DNA of 41,544 nucleotides from positions 1 through 41,544 of the forward strand of contig DCIP01000211.1 in assembly GCA_002317115.1 (NCBI GenBank), given 5' to 3'. The notes under the pieces are model-generated. The model did not search any database, was not told the origin of the DNA, and saw only the letters and a program-made list of their open reading frames with translations. The position numbers and the translations under genes were made by a program. Below are positions 30,289 through 40,100 of this stretch, in pieces. This stretch comes from Candidatus Scybalocola fimicaballi (GTDB taxonomy: Bacteria; Bacteroidota; Bacteroidia; Bacteroidales; Paludibacteraceae). Position 1 is the stretch's first letter. Every line of letters starts with the position of its first letter.

Positions 30289-33200
30289 GTGGATAGAATA
30301 TTTTTATCGATATATTACTTTTTTGAGCAACGGCGTTCACTTCTGTGGATGTCGCTTGTTGTGTTGATTGCCCTCCTTGGATTTTCAGCGTCACGTCTGA
30401 ATGTTGAGCAGGATATAATGAAGATTCTGCCTGACAACGGTAATAATGCGACGCAGAAATTAGTATTTGAAAAACTTAAGGTTAAGGACAATGTGGTGGT
30501 GATGGTCTCTCCTGAGAATAGTAATCATTCTACAGTCCACGAATGCGCATTGGCGTTGGAGAGGGAGTTGAATGAGGCTTTAGTGCCTGAACTTGCCAAA
30601 AGTGTAAGTTTTTCGGTTAATCCCGACGCTGGCCAGTCAACATCCGATATCATTTACAGCAATCTGCCGATCTATATCGACAATTCCGTCTACTCAGATT
30701 TTGATTCTATTTTTTCTGCGGAAGCCATTGATAAGAGAATGGCTGCAAACTATGAGTCGCTCCACGCGTTGTGGGGAATTTTTACCGCAGAGTATATCTA
30801 TAAAGATCCGTTCGGATTGGCGGCTCCGGCTTTGAAGAGCCTTGCCAACACACAAGTTTCATCTAAATATGCAGTTATCGACGGTGGTGTCTATCTCTCT
30901 ACTGATTCCACTGCCATGATCACTATCACTCCAACATTTCCTGCTGGAGATGTAAATGCCTCCCAACGGTTGACTGAGGCTTTGGAGAGTGTGGTGGCTA
31001 AACATAGTGAGGCGAAAATAGATTGTTTCGGTGGACCGGTGATGGGCGTCTATAATTCACGTTGTGTTCAGAATGATATGCAGAAGACGTTGATTGTAGG
31101 TGTGTTAGCTATTTGCACAATCATCTTCTTCTCCTTCCGCGACAAAAAGAGCGTATTTCTAATTTTGTTGCCAAGCACATTTGGATTCCTTTTCGCTCTT
31201 GCTGTGATGGCTCTGTTCAAAGATTCGATCTCTTTGATTGCGATGGGAGCGAGCAGCGCCATTCTTGGAGTGGTGATGAGTTACGCTATCCATGTGGTGA
31301 CGCATAAGGAACATTGTAAGGATGCCCCACAGTTGATTAAGGAACTGTCGTCGCCGCTGACAGTTGGTAGCCTTACCACAATTGGAGCTTTCTTCAGTTT
31401 GACATTCACATCGTCGTCGCTATTGGTGGATTTTGGCTTTCTTGCGTCGAACATGATTATTGGAGCCATGATCTTCTGCCTCGTCTATCTTCCTCATATA
31501 ATGAGTTATGGGGAGACGGGAGAGAAACGGAAACTTTTACAGTGGATTGAGGCTGCGAATGCCTATAAGATTGAAAACGTGTCATTCTTGGTGGTGATAA
31601 TCTTGATTCTTTCTGGATACGGATTATATCATTACAATGATGTTGCTTTCGACGCCGATATGAATCATCTCTGCTATTATCCCGACGGAGCTCTTGACGT
31701 GGAGAAAAAATTACAGAGCAGCACGTGTGAAGATGGTGAGGTATCGATTTATTTCGTGTCGACGGGAGATACCGATGATGACGCTCTTGCCGCCTATCAT
31801 AATATGAATCAGACGCTTGATTCTTTGCTTGGCAGTGGAGACATTGTCCGTCATTCACATTTGGATAAAATGCTTGTGTCGGGCAATGAACAGCAGACGA
31901 GGGTAGAGAAGTGGAATTCGTTCTGGACTCCTGACCGTAAGAGAACGGTGACAGCACAGATAAAAAAATCAGCGGAGAAATATGGTTTTGAACCGTCGGC
32001 TTTCGATCCGTTCTTAAAGACAATAAATGCAGAATATCACCCGGGCGGAGTGTTTGACGCATTTGAGAAAAATCCTGCGTCGCCCCTTAGCCAACATATT
32101 GAAAGCTGGTACTGTGCGGAGGACGGCAAGAAGATGGCAATCTCCAACGCTGTTATGAAAGCCGATGCCAAACAGAAGGTTTATGATTCGTTTGTTGGCA
32201 ATAAGAGTGTGGTGATTCTCGACAAACCACATTTCATCCAGGACTATATGCTTAGTGTGCAGGATGATTTCAACTTTGTGTTGGGAATCTCCTCTTTGAT
32301 TGTGTTCCTTGGATTGTTGATTAATTATGGAAGATTGGAACTCGCCATATTGAGTTTTGTGCCGATGGCATTGGCTTGGCTTATTATCCTTGGAGTGATG
32401 CATCTTTTGGGATTGTCGTTCAATATCGTGAGTGTCATAATATCGACATTCATATTTGGTATCGGCGATGATTTCAGCATCTTCATCACGGATGGACTCG
32501 TGGACGAGTACAGTACAGGCAAGAAGACGTTGGTGTCGCATAAGACAGCAATATTCTTCTCTTCACTTGTGTCCATACTTGGAATGGGAGTTCTGGTGTT
32601 CGCCAAGCATCCGTCGATGTATTCAGTGGCATACGCGTCGCTGATTGGAATGTTTGCGACGGTGCTCATAGCATACGTTGTGCAGCCGTTGGTTTTCCGA
32701 TTGCTTGTCACAAACCGTACTAAGATGGGACTGCCTCCTGGCACTATCAACAGTTTCTTGTGGACGGTGTTTCTAATTGGCGGATTCGGAGTCGCAGGAT
32801 TTGTGTTGTCGTTGATCGCACTTTTGTCTTATTGTCTTCCATTAAAGAGAATTTGGCGATACAACTTGCTTCACTACATGATCTGCTACTTCTGCAGATG
32901 GTTGCTTTGGGTAGGATCTCCACGTATAACAAGAAAAGATACTGATAATTCACACGAGGATTTCTCAAAGCCAGCCATGATAATTGCCAACCACCAGTCG
33001 GTGCTTGATATTGTCCGTGTGATGGCTCTGACTCCGAAGGTGGTGATTATGGCGAAATCGTCCAACTGGAATTCCCCTGTCTACGGAGTGCTTCTTCATT
33101 TGTCTGGATTCTTCTGTAGTGACGACGCGATTGAAAACTATCTTTCGAAGTTGAAAGGTTTGGTTGACAATGGCTACAGCATCTGCGTCTTTCCAGAGGG

Positions 33201-34146
33201 AGTGAGAAGTGTCGACGGAAAGATATCCAAATTCCATCCTGGAGCCTTCTATTTGGCAAGTGAACTTGGCATTGATATTTTGCCTATCGTGTTTGCCGGC
33301 CATCATTACGGAATCAGGAAAGGCGACATCCTTTACGTCGGCCGCACTAATATGGCGATGAAAGTATGTGAAAGACGACCTTGTGCGACGACGGAACGGG
33401 CAAAGAGACTATTTAAGGAAGACGCTGCTGAATATGAGGAATTTATAAAGAAAGAGTATGCAGCTTTATGTATGGATATTGATTCTCCGAAGAATCCTTA
33501 TTTCCGTCATTTATTGGAGCAAAACTATATATTGAAAGGACCAGTGCTTGAGTATTACACCAAAGTCAAGGTGAGACTTGAGGAAGATTACAAGAAGTAT
33601 TGGGAGCAGATTCCGAAAAATGCTGTCGTGTCGGATTTGGGATGTGGCTACGGCTATCTGTCGTTTATGTTGAGCCACATGATGCCTGATACTGAATTTC
33701 ATTCGTACGACTACGACGAGGACAAGATAAAGCTTGCTCAGCATTGTTTTGCGGTGGCTCCCAACCATACTTATAGATTGGGAGATATCATCAGCACTGA
33801 GTTTGAAGAGAGCGACGTCTTCATCATCAACGACGTGCTTCACTATATGAGTGCGGAAGACAGGTCGACGGTGCTTGGCAAATGTTTGTCCAAACTAAAG
33901 GAGGGAGGCAAAATTATTGTAAGGGATGCCGACAAGAGTCAGGAGAAGACTCATAAAATCACCAAGTTGACAGAGTGTTTTTCGACGTCGGCGGTTATAA
34001 ATTTCAATAAGGTGGCTCGTGACATCGATTTCTTTGATGCCGATGAGATGAGAAGATTTGCAGAGAAGAATGGTTTAAGCATTGAAATCACCGACAACGA
34101 CGAGAAGACATCGAATAAGATATTTATTTTAAAACGAAAACGATAA
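30289..34146 (+). CDS. Fusion of MMPL/RND exporter, PlsC-type acyltransferase and methyltransferase
   Basis: A 1285-residue protein with three modules. Residues 1 to about 865 are an MMPL-type RND exporter with two six-helix bundles and two large extracytoplasmic loops (first loop NVEQDIMKILPDNGNNATQ; IGDDFSIFITDGLVDEYSTG in the second bundle). Residues about 880-1050 are a glycerolipid acyltransferase with NHQSVLD (the HX4D motif, near 899-905) and FPEG (near 967). Residues about 1090-1285 are a SAM-dependent methyltransferase (SDLGCGYGYLSFML, INDVLHYM). The combination points to making or modifying a lipid and exporting it, as in aryl polyene-type pathways; the product is unknown. The GTG at 30289 is the start; there is no ATG before residue 21. 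An acidic-protein gene follows by 15 nt. Confidence 0.85.
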   Translation: MDRIFLSIYYFFEQRRSLLWMSLVVLIALLGFSASRLNVEQDIMKILPDNGNNATQKLVFEKLKVKDNVVVMVSPENSNHSTVHECALALERELNEALVPELAKSVSFSVNPDAGQSTSDIIYSNLPIYIDNSVYSDFDSIFSAEAIDKRMAANYESLHALWGIFTAEYIYKDPFGLAAPALKSLANTQVSSKYAVIDGGVYLSTDSTAMITITPTFPAGDVNASQRLTEALESVVAKHSEAKIDCFGGPVMGVYNSRCVQNDMQKTLIVGVLAICTIIFFSFRDKKSVFLILLPSTFGFLFALAVMALFKDSISLIAMGASSAILGVVMSYAIHVVTHKEHCKDAPQLIKELSSPLTVGSLTTIGAFFSLTFTSSSLLVDFGFLASNMIIGAMIFCLVYLPHIMSYGETGEKRKLLQWIEAANAYKIENVSFLVVIILILSGYGLYHYNDVAFDADMNHLCYYPDGALDVEKKLQSSTCEDGEVSIYFVSTGDTDDDALAAYHNMNQTLDSLLGSGDIVRHSHLDKMLVSGNEQQTRVEKWNSFWTPDRKRTVTAQIKKSAEKYGFEPSAFDPFLKTINAEYHPGGVFDAFEKNPASPLSQHIESWYCAEDGKKMAISNAVMKADAKQKVYDSFVGNKSVVILDKPHFIQDYMLSVQDDFNFVLGISSLIVFLGLLINYGRLELAILSFVPMALAWLIILGVMHLLGLSFNIVSVIISTFIFGIGDDFSIFITDGLVDEYSTGKKTLVSHKTAIFFSSLVSILGMGVLVFAKHPSMYSVAYASLIGMFATVLIAYVVQPLVFRLLVTNRTKMGLPPGTINSFLWTVFLIGGFGVAGFVLSLIALLSYCLPLKRIWRYNLLHYMICYFCRWLLWVGSPRITRKDTDNSHEDFSKPAMIIANHQSVLDIVRVMALTPKVVIMAKSSNWNSPVYGVLLHLSGFFCSDDAIENYLSKLKGLVDNGYSICVFPEGVRSVDGKISKFHPGAFYLASELGIDILPIVFAGHHYGIRKGDILYVGRTNMAMKVCERRPCATTERAKRLFKEDAAEYEEFIKKEYAALCMDIDSPKNPYFRHLLEQNYILKGPVLEYYTKVKVRLEEDYKKYWEQIPKNAVVSDLGCGYGYLSFMLSHMMPDTEFHSYDYDEDKIKLAQHCFAVAPNHTYRLGDIISTEFEESDVFIINDVLHYMSAEDRSTVLGKCLSKLKEGGKIIVRDADKSQEKTHKITKLTECFSTSAVINFNKVARDIDFFDADEMRRFAEKNGLSIEITDNDEKTSNKIFILKRKR

Positions 34147-34161
34147 CGAAAATATAAAGTT

Positions 34162-34518
34162 ATGGCACAGAACGATTTTAATTTGGAAGGAGACGACGAA
34201 GAAGTTCAGTTTATCCTTGAGAATTTGGATGAGGATTATGCAGATACAACTGCAGAAGAGGTCGAGTATATTCTTGATCACCTATGGCAATACTACGATG
34301 AGCAGGGATTCTTAGATGAGAATTCAAGCGATGAGGTAGATATTGATGAGGATGAGATCCTACAGTATGTCTTGGATCAGGTAGAGAAGGACAAGAAGGC
34401 AGGAGAGCAGTTGGCAAAGAGATTTGATGAGGATCGTATTGCTGCGGTTCTTGAATGTGAGTACGGATATTGCGATCAGGAAGGCATCTTCACAGACAAC
34501 GAGGACGAGGAGGCATAA
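34162..34518 (+). CDS. Small highly acidic protein
   Basis: A 118-residue soluble protein, strongly acidic (about a third Asp/Glu), with two similar helical segments (EEVQFILENLDEDYADTTAE and EDEILQYVLDQVEKDKK). No family was recognised. It starts 15 nt after the exporter fusion and has the same AAATATAAAG sequence before its start codon, so the two are likely co-expressed. It is a candidate small partner of the fusion protein, on position alone. The 210 nt after it contain only degenerate GAATTCTGAATGCAGAATG-type repeats and the next promoter. Confidence 0.75.
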   Translation: MAQNDFNLEGDDEEVQFILENLDEDYADTTAEEVEYILDHLWQYYDEQGFLDENSSDEVDIDEDEILQYVLDQVEKDKKAGEQLAKRFDEDRIAAVLECEYGYCDQEGIFTDNEDEEA

Positions 34519-34669
34519 TAGAAAATGCTGAATTAGGAATTCTGAATGCAGAATGGTATCCTTATGCCAAATTGTCAATGTAATAATTGCGTTGCTTACA
34601 TTATGAAAAAAATATTGTAGAAAAACGCAAAAAAAATGTGTTTTTGGAGCATGTTATTAAAAATATATG

Positions 34670-34677
34670 TAATTTTG
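34670..34677 (+). promoter_or_regulatory. -7 promoter element of the Ala-rich lipoprotein gene
   Basis: TAATTTTG is a perfect -7 box 51 nt before the ATG at 34729. A TTTG at 34643-34646 is 23 nt upstream, slightly too far for a standard -33 box. Confidence 0.55.
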
Positions 34678-34728
34678 CATCCGAATTCAAAGCACGAATT
34701 TGTTTAATTCATATTATATACAAGAGAA

Positions 34729-35004
34729 ATGAAAAAAGTTGTTCTATTCTTTGTTGCTGGTGCTGCTCTATGTCTAGCATCTTGCTGTGGTTCTAAGTGC
34801 GAGAAGGCTGCTGCTGAGGCTGCTGATTCAACTGCTGCTGCTGTTGAGGCTGTAGCTGATTCTGCTGCTGCAACTGCTGATTCAGCTGCTGCTGCTGTAG
34901 CTGCTGCTGCTGATTCTGTTATCGCTGCTGCTAAGGCTGCTGGTGAGACAGTTGCTGATGCTACTGAGGCTGTTGCTGATGCTGCTGCTGAGGCTACAAA
35001 GTAA
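34729..35004 (+). CDS. Ala-rich low-complexity lipoprotein
   Basis: A 91-residue lipoprotein with a lipobox (CLASC, Cys19). The mature part is made of repeated Ala/Asp/Ser/Glu/Val units (ADSTAAAVEAVADSAAATAD), which would form a long amphipathic alpha-helix. It resembles small Ala-rich helical lipoproteins such as Lpp-like envelope proteins in shape only. At DNA level it is a GCT-rich near-repeat, prone to slippage. It is monocistronic with its own promoter and terminator, which suggests a highly expressed structural protein. Confidence 0.8.
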   Translation: MKKVVLFFVAGAALCLASCCGSKCEKAAAEAADSTAAAVEAVADSAAATADSAAAAVAAAADSVIAAAKAAGETVADATEAVADAAAEATK

Positions 35005-35024
35005 TAAATTTACGCTGAAGACAT

Positions 35025-35056
35025 AAGGCTTCATCCAATAGGATGGAGCCTTTTTT
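35025..35056 (+). terminator. Terminator after the Ala-rich lipoprotein gene
   Basis: AAGGCTTCATCC and GGATGGAGCCTT arms (one T-G pair) with loop AATA and a T-run. Confidence 0.88.
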
Positions 35057-35158
35057 GTTTTCCTAAAAATTCTTAATTGTTAGAAAATAATTGGTGCGGT
35101 GGGTGTGGTGACGCTTAAATTATATGTATTTTCGCATACGGATTTGAAACTATAGCTG

Positions 35159-36889
35159 ATGAGAAAAGAAAGAAGAGTATTTGTTGCGGTTTTGATGTCG
35201 TTGATGTCTATGTTTGGTGTAAGCGCCCAGCAGTCGAGTTTGTCCCCCGACCTTCAGAAGATTATTTGGGCTTCACACTTTGTAGTCAACAACTATGTAG
35301 ATACAGTCAACGAGAAACAGTTTGCGGATGATGCTATCGCTGCTATGTTGCAGACGCTTGATCCACACTCCTCATATATTCCAAAGGAAGAGGTAGAAAA
35401 GGCCAATGAAGGTTTGCGTGGTGATTTCGACGGAATTGGCGTGACATTCCAGATGTTGGAGGATACGATGGTGGTGATGCAGACAATCAGTGGAGCTCCT
35501 GCAGAGAAAGTTGGTATTATGGCAGGAGACAAGGTGGTTGCTGTCGACGGGGAGAATATCGTCAAGATGAGCACAATTGAGATCCAGAAACGTGTGCGTG
35601 GCCCGCGTGGCACTGATGTAAATATTGAGGTTGTCAGAGGAGGAGAACCTGCCCCATTGCAGTTTACAATCACACGAGATAAAATTCCATTGTATAGTGT
35701 TGACGCGTCGTATATGATTGATAAAGAGGTGGGTTACATCAAGATCAACCGTTATGCTCGCACAACGATGGACGAGTATGTTGAGGCGTTCAACAAACTG
35801 TCGAAGCAGGGAATGAAATATATGATCATCGACCTTCAGGGCAATGGTGGAGGATTCTTGAATACAGCCAAGGATCTTGTCTCTATGTTCGTTCCTGAGA
35901 ATTCTATGGTGGTATACACAGAGGGTGTTCACCAGCCAAGACAGGAGTATCGTTCGTCTGACAGATACTTCGATGGCGAAGGAGCTATGATGGCACCGTC
36001 GAAGAGAAAAGAGGGACAGTTCCGTGAGAATGTCACATCTCCTGCACCTCACGAGAATCGGCTTGTGATTTTGGTCGACGAGAATTCAGCTTCTGCGTCG
36101 GAGATTACAGCCGGTGCATTGCAGGATCTTGACAGAGCTGTCATCGTTGGCCGCCGTACATTCGGAAAAGGTTTGGTGCAGAAACCATTCAAGTTCCAGG
36201 ACGGAAGTGAGATGCGTCTTACAATTGCCAAGTATTATACTCCTGCTGGAAGATGTGTGCAGAAGCCATATGAGAAGAACGGCAAGAAAGACTACGCCAA
36301 GGATTTGAGCGACAGATGGGCACGTGGAGAGTACATGCATGAGGATAGCATCTCGTTCCCTGATTCGTTGAAATACACCACTCTATATAAGAACCGTACA
36401 ATCTACGGAGGAGGAGGTATCATGCCAGACGTCTTTGTTCCGCTCGACACTACTTATAATACAGTCTACTACAGAAAGTTAGTCGGTAAAGGATTGCTCA
36501 ACAAGTATTGCTTGAAATATGTGGAGCGAAACAGAGAGAAGCTAAACGGCAAGTACGACTATGAGAAAGACGGCTCGTTTGATGAGTTCAACAAGAAATT
36601 TGTGGTCTCTGATGATATGTTGGAGGAGTTGTTGAAGCAGGCAGACGATGCTAAGATTGAGCGTGATGAGGAGCAGATCAATAGATCTCGTGAGCACATG
36701 AAGATTAATATGAAGGCATTGATCGCCAGCGACCTTTGGGGACACGCCAAATATTATGAGATTATGAATACTCAGAGCGACGTTGTGAAGAAAGCGTTGG
36801 AGATAATCAATAATCCAGATCTTTATAAGGCTTCTTTCGTGGATAGAAAGGAAAAAACGAAAGAAGACGGGAAGAAGAAAAAGAAGTAG
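35159..36889 (+). CDS. S41 family C-terminal processing peptidase
   Basis: A 576-residue exported peptidase with a signal peptide (residues 1-24, ending FGVSAQ). The PDZ domain is around residues 85-170 (IGVTFQMLEDTMVVMQTI, AEKVGIMAGDKVVAVDGE). The catalytic Ser motif is DENSASASE (about 306-314) and the Lys motif FGKGLVQK (about 334). The tail is Lys-rich. It is paralogous to the peptidase at 27284, and here the gene stands alone. A typical Bacteroidota genome carries several such enzymes. The ATG at 35159 gives a good signal peptide. Confidence 0.92.
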   Translation: MRKERRVFVAVLMSLMSMFGVSAQQSSLSPDLQKIIWASHFVVNNYVDTVNEKQFADDAIAAMLQTLDPHSSYIPKEEVEKANEGLRGDFDGIGVTFQMLEDTMVVMQTISGAPAEKVGIMAGDKVVAVDGENIVKMSTIEIQKRVRGPRGTDVNIEVVRGGEPAPLQFTITRDKIPLYSVDASYMIDKEVGYIKINRYARTTMDEYVEAFNKLSKQGMKYMIIDLQGNGGGFLNTAKDLVSMFVPENSMVVYTEGVHQPRQEYRSSDRYFDGEGAMMAPSKRKEGQFRENVTSPAPHENRLVILVDENSASASEITAGALQDLDRAVIVGRRTFGKGLVQKPFKFQDGSEMRLTIAKYYTPAGRCVQKPYEKNGKKDYAKDLSDRWARGEYMHEDSISFPDSLKYTTLYKNRTIYGGGGIMPDVFVPLDTTYNTVYYRKLVGKGLLNKYCLKYVERNREKLNGKYDYEKDGSFDEFNKKFVVSDDMLEELLKQADDAKIERDEEQINRSREHMKINMKALIASDLWGHAKYYEIMNTQSDVVKKALEIINNPDLYKASFVDRKEKTKEDGKKKKK

Positions 36890-36918
36890 TGAGCTTAGAG
36901 CTTAAAGCTTAGAGATAG

Positions 36919-36953
36919 AAAGACGGGGCTTGGTATGAGCTCCGTCTTTTTTT
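36919..36953 (+). terminator. Terminator after the second S41 peptidase gene
   Basis: AAAGACGG-G-GCT (36919-36930) pairs with AGC-T-CCGTCTTT (36938-36949), a 12-bp stem with one G-T pair, followed by T's. The stretch to 37047 holds no other feature. Confidence 0.88.
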
Positions 36954-37047
36954 ATGTTTCAACGCAGCATATAAATCATGTTTTTTAGCAGATTTTGTTG
37001 AAACCCCACCTCGTTATCCACAATTTTAGGATTTTTTCAAAAATCTC

Positions 37048-37078
37048 TTTCTATAATCAAAAATTATCACGAAATTTG
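37048..37078 (+). promoter_or_regulatory. Probable promoter of the carAB fusion
   Basis: TTTC (37048-37051), 19 nt, GAAATTTG (37071-37078), each box one mismatch from consensus, 35 nt ahead of the ATG. No leader ORF or terminator lies between promoter and gene, unlike the stand-alone carB. Confidence 0.45.
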
Positions 37079-37113
37079 TGCGATTTTTTAAGAACTGAAA
37101 AAAATTAAAGAAT

Positions 37114-40100
37114 ATGCACGCATACAGACCATTAAATTTGGTGCTTGAAGATGGTACCGTTTTTGAAGGAAAATCGTTTGGTTACGAGGCTCCTGTTTCT
37201 GGTGAGGTGGTTTTCGCCACAGCCATGGTAGGTTATCCAGAAAGTTTGACGGACCCATCTTACGCAGGCCAGTTGCTAACAGTTACTTTTCCTCTTGTAG
37301 GAAACTACGGTGTTCCTAGTGATGAAAAGGACGAGTTTGGTATTTCCAAATTTTATGAATCTGACAAAATTCAGGCATCTGCAATCATCATTTCCGACTA
37401 TTCAGATCGCTACAGTCATTGGAACGCAGTCAAGAGCTTAGGCGATTGGCTAAAGGCAGAGAAGGTTCCTGGTATCTGTGGAATCGACACTCGAGAGCTT
37501 ACGAAGATCGTTCGTGAGAAGGGTGCTATGAAGGGTAAGTTGGTTTTCCCTGATGAGAATAAGGACATTCCATTTGTTGATCCTAACTTGGAGAATCTTG
37601 TTGCAAAGGTTAGCTGCAAGGAGGTTGTCACTTACGGTAAGGGTAAGAACAAGATCGTGATGGTCGACTGTGGTGTCAAGAATAATATTATCCGTTGTTT
37701 GTTGAAGCGTGACGTTACCCTAACTCGCGTGCCTTGGGACTACGATTTCAACACTTTAGAGTACGACGGACTATTCATCTCTAACGGTCCTGGTAACCCT
37801 GCTCTTTGTGGAAAGACAGTGGAGCATATCCGCGTCGCATTGAAGAACAGCAAGCCAATCTTTGGTATCTGTATGGGTAACCAGTTGCTTTCAATCGCAG
37901 CAGGAGCTCAGACATATAAATTGAAGTACGGTCACCGTAGCCACAACCAGCCAGTGAGCATGGTAGGCAGCACACGTGCTTATATCACTTCGCAGAATCA
38001 CGGTTTCGCCGTTGATAATAATACAATCCCTTCTGATTGGGAGCCATTGTTCATTAATATGAACGACGGTACAAATGAGGGAATCCGTCACAAATCAAAA
38101 CCATTCTTCTCGGCTCAGTTCCACCCAGAGGCTTGCTCTGGTCCGACTGACACAGAATTCCTTTTCGATACATTCGTAGACATGGTGGCTCAGAAGAGCA
38201 CAAAGCCAGTCAGCATCATCGACGAGGGTAAGTTCACAGGCCCTAAGAAGTACAACAAGGTATTGCTTCTTGGTTCAGGTGCGTTGAAGATCGGTGAGGC
38301 TGGAGAGTTCGACTACTCTGGTTCACAGGCTTTGAAGGCACTTCGTGAAGAGGGAATCAAGACAGTTTTGATCAATCCAAACATCGCTACAGTCCAGACA
38401 TCTGAGGGTGTTGCTGACAAGGTTTACTTCTTGCCTGTGACTCCTGAGTTCGTAGAGAGAGTTATCCAGAAGGAGCGTCCAGACGGAATCTTCTTGTCGT
38501 TCGGTGGACAGACAGCGTTGAACTGTGGTGTTGCTCTTTACGAGAGTGGCATTCTAAAGAAATATAACATCGAGGTGCTTGGTACACCAGTCCAGGCAAT
38601 CATCGATACAGAGGACCGCGAGATCTTCAACTCTAAGTTGGCAGAGATCAACGTCAACTATATTAAGAGTGAGGCTGTGACAGACCTTGACCACGCGTTG
38701 AAGGCAGCAAACATGCTAGGTTATCCAGTCATTGTGCGTGCAGCTTACGCACTTGGTGGACTAGGATCTGGTTTCTGCAACAACGATGATGAGTTGAAGG
38801 TGCTTGTTGAGAAGGCATTCTCTTACTCACCACAGGTGTTGGTAGAGAAGTCATTGAAGGGATGGAAAGAGGTTGAGTACGAGGTTGTACGAGATAAGTA
38901 CGACAACTGTATTACTGTATGTAATATGGAGAACTTCGACCCACTTGGAATCCACACAGGTGAGTCTATCGTAGTCGCACCGTCGCAGACACTTTCAAAC
39001 AAGGATTATCACAAACTTCGTGAGACTGCAATCAAGATCATCCGCCACATCGGAATCGTCGGTGAGTGTAATGTGCAGTACGCATACGACCCACAGAGCG
39101 AGGATTACCGAGTAATCGAGGTTAACGCTCGTCTATCTCGTTCGTCAGCTTTGGCATCAAAGGCAACAGGTTATCCTCTTGCATTCGTTGCTGCTAAGTT
39201 GGGTATGGGTTATGCTTTGCCTGAGTTGAAGAACTCAGTGACAAAGGAGACATCAGCATTCTTTGAGCCAGCACTTGACTACATCGTATGTAAGATTCCT
39301 CGTTGGGATCTTGGTAAGTTCCAGGGAGTTAGCCGCTTGCTTGGTTCTTCAATGAAGTCAGTAGGTGAGATTATGGCTATCGGACGTACATTCGAGGAGA
39401 GCATCCAGAAGGGTCTACGTATGATCGGTCAGGGAATGCACGGATTCGTTGCAAACAAGGATTTGATGTCAAACGACTTGGATGCAGCATTGTCGCAGCC
39501 AACTGATAAGCGTATCTTCTACATCGCTCAGGCTCTTCACGAGGGTTACTCAATCCAGAAGATCCACGATTTGACAAAGATTGATTTGTGGTTCTTGCAG
39601 AAGCTTGAGAATATCATCAACCTTGAGAAGGATCTTGCAGGATTCAACTCATTGAAGGAGTTGTCTGATGATGTCCTTCTTCGTGCTAAGCAGTTAGGAT
39701 TCTCAGACTTCCAGATTGCACGTCTAGTTACTAAGTGTGGTAACGACGTTATCGAGCAGGAAATTTTGAATGTCCGTGCACACAGAAAGAGCAAAGGTAT
39801 CGTGCCAGTTGTTAAGCAGATCGATACACTTGCCGCTGAGTATCCAGCACAGACAAATTATCTATATGTAACATATTGCGGTACAGCAAACGATGTTAAG
39901 TATGTTGGTGACCATAAGTCAGTAGTTGTACTTGGTTCAGGTGCATACCGTATCGGATCATCAGTAGAGTTCGACTGGTGTGGAGTTAACGCTCTTAACA
40001 CTATCCGCAAGGAAGGTCTTCGTTCAGTGATGATCAACTACAACCCGGAGACAGTTTCTACAGACTACGATATGTGCGACAGACTTTACTTTGATGAGTT

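Noticed and set aside
38200..38260. CarA-CarB junction as an assembly or frameshift artefact
   Set aside because: The frame is open through a sensible linker, and both partners are complete with all catalytic residues; a true fusion is the simpler reading, though only reads can confirm it.
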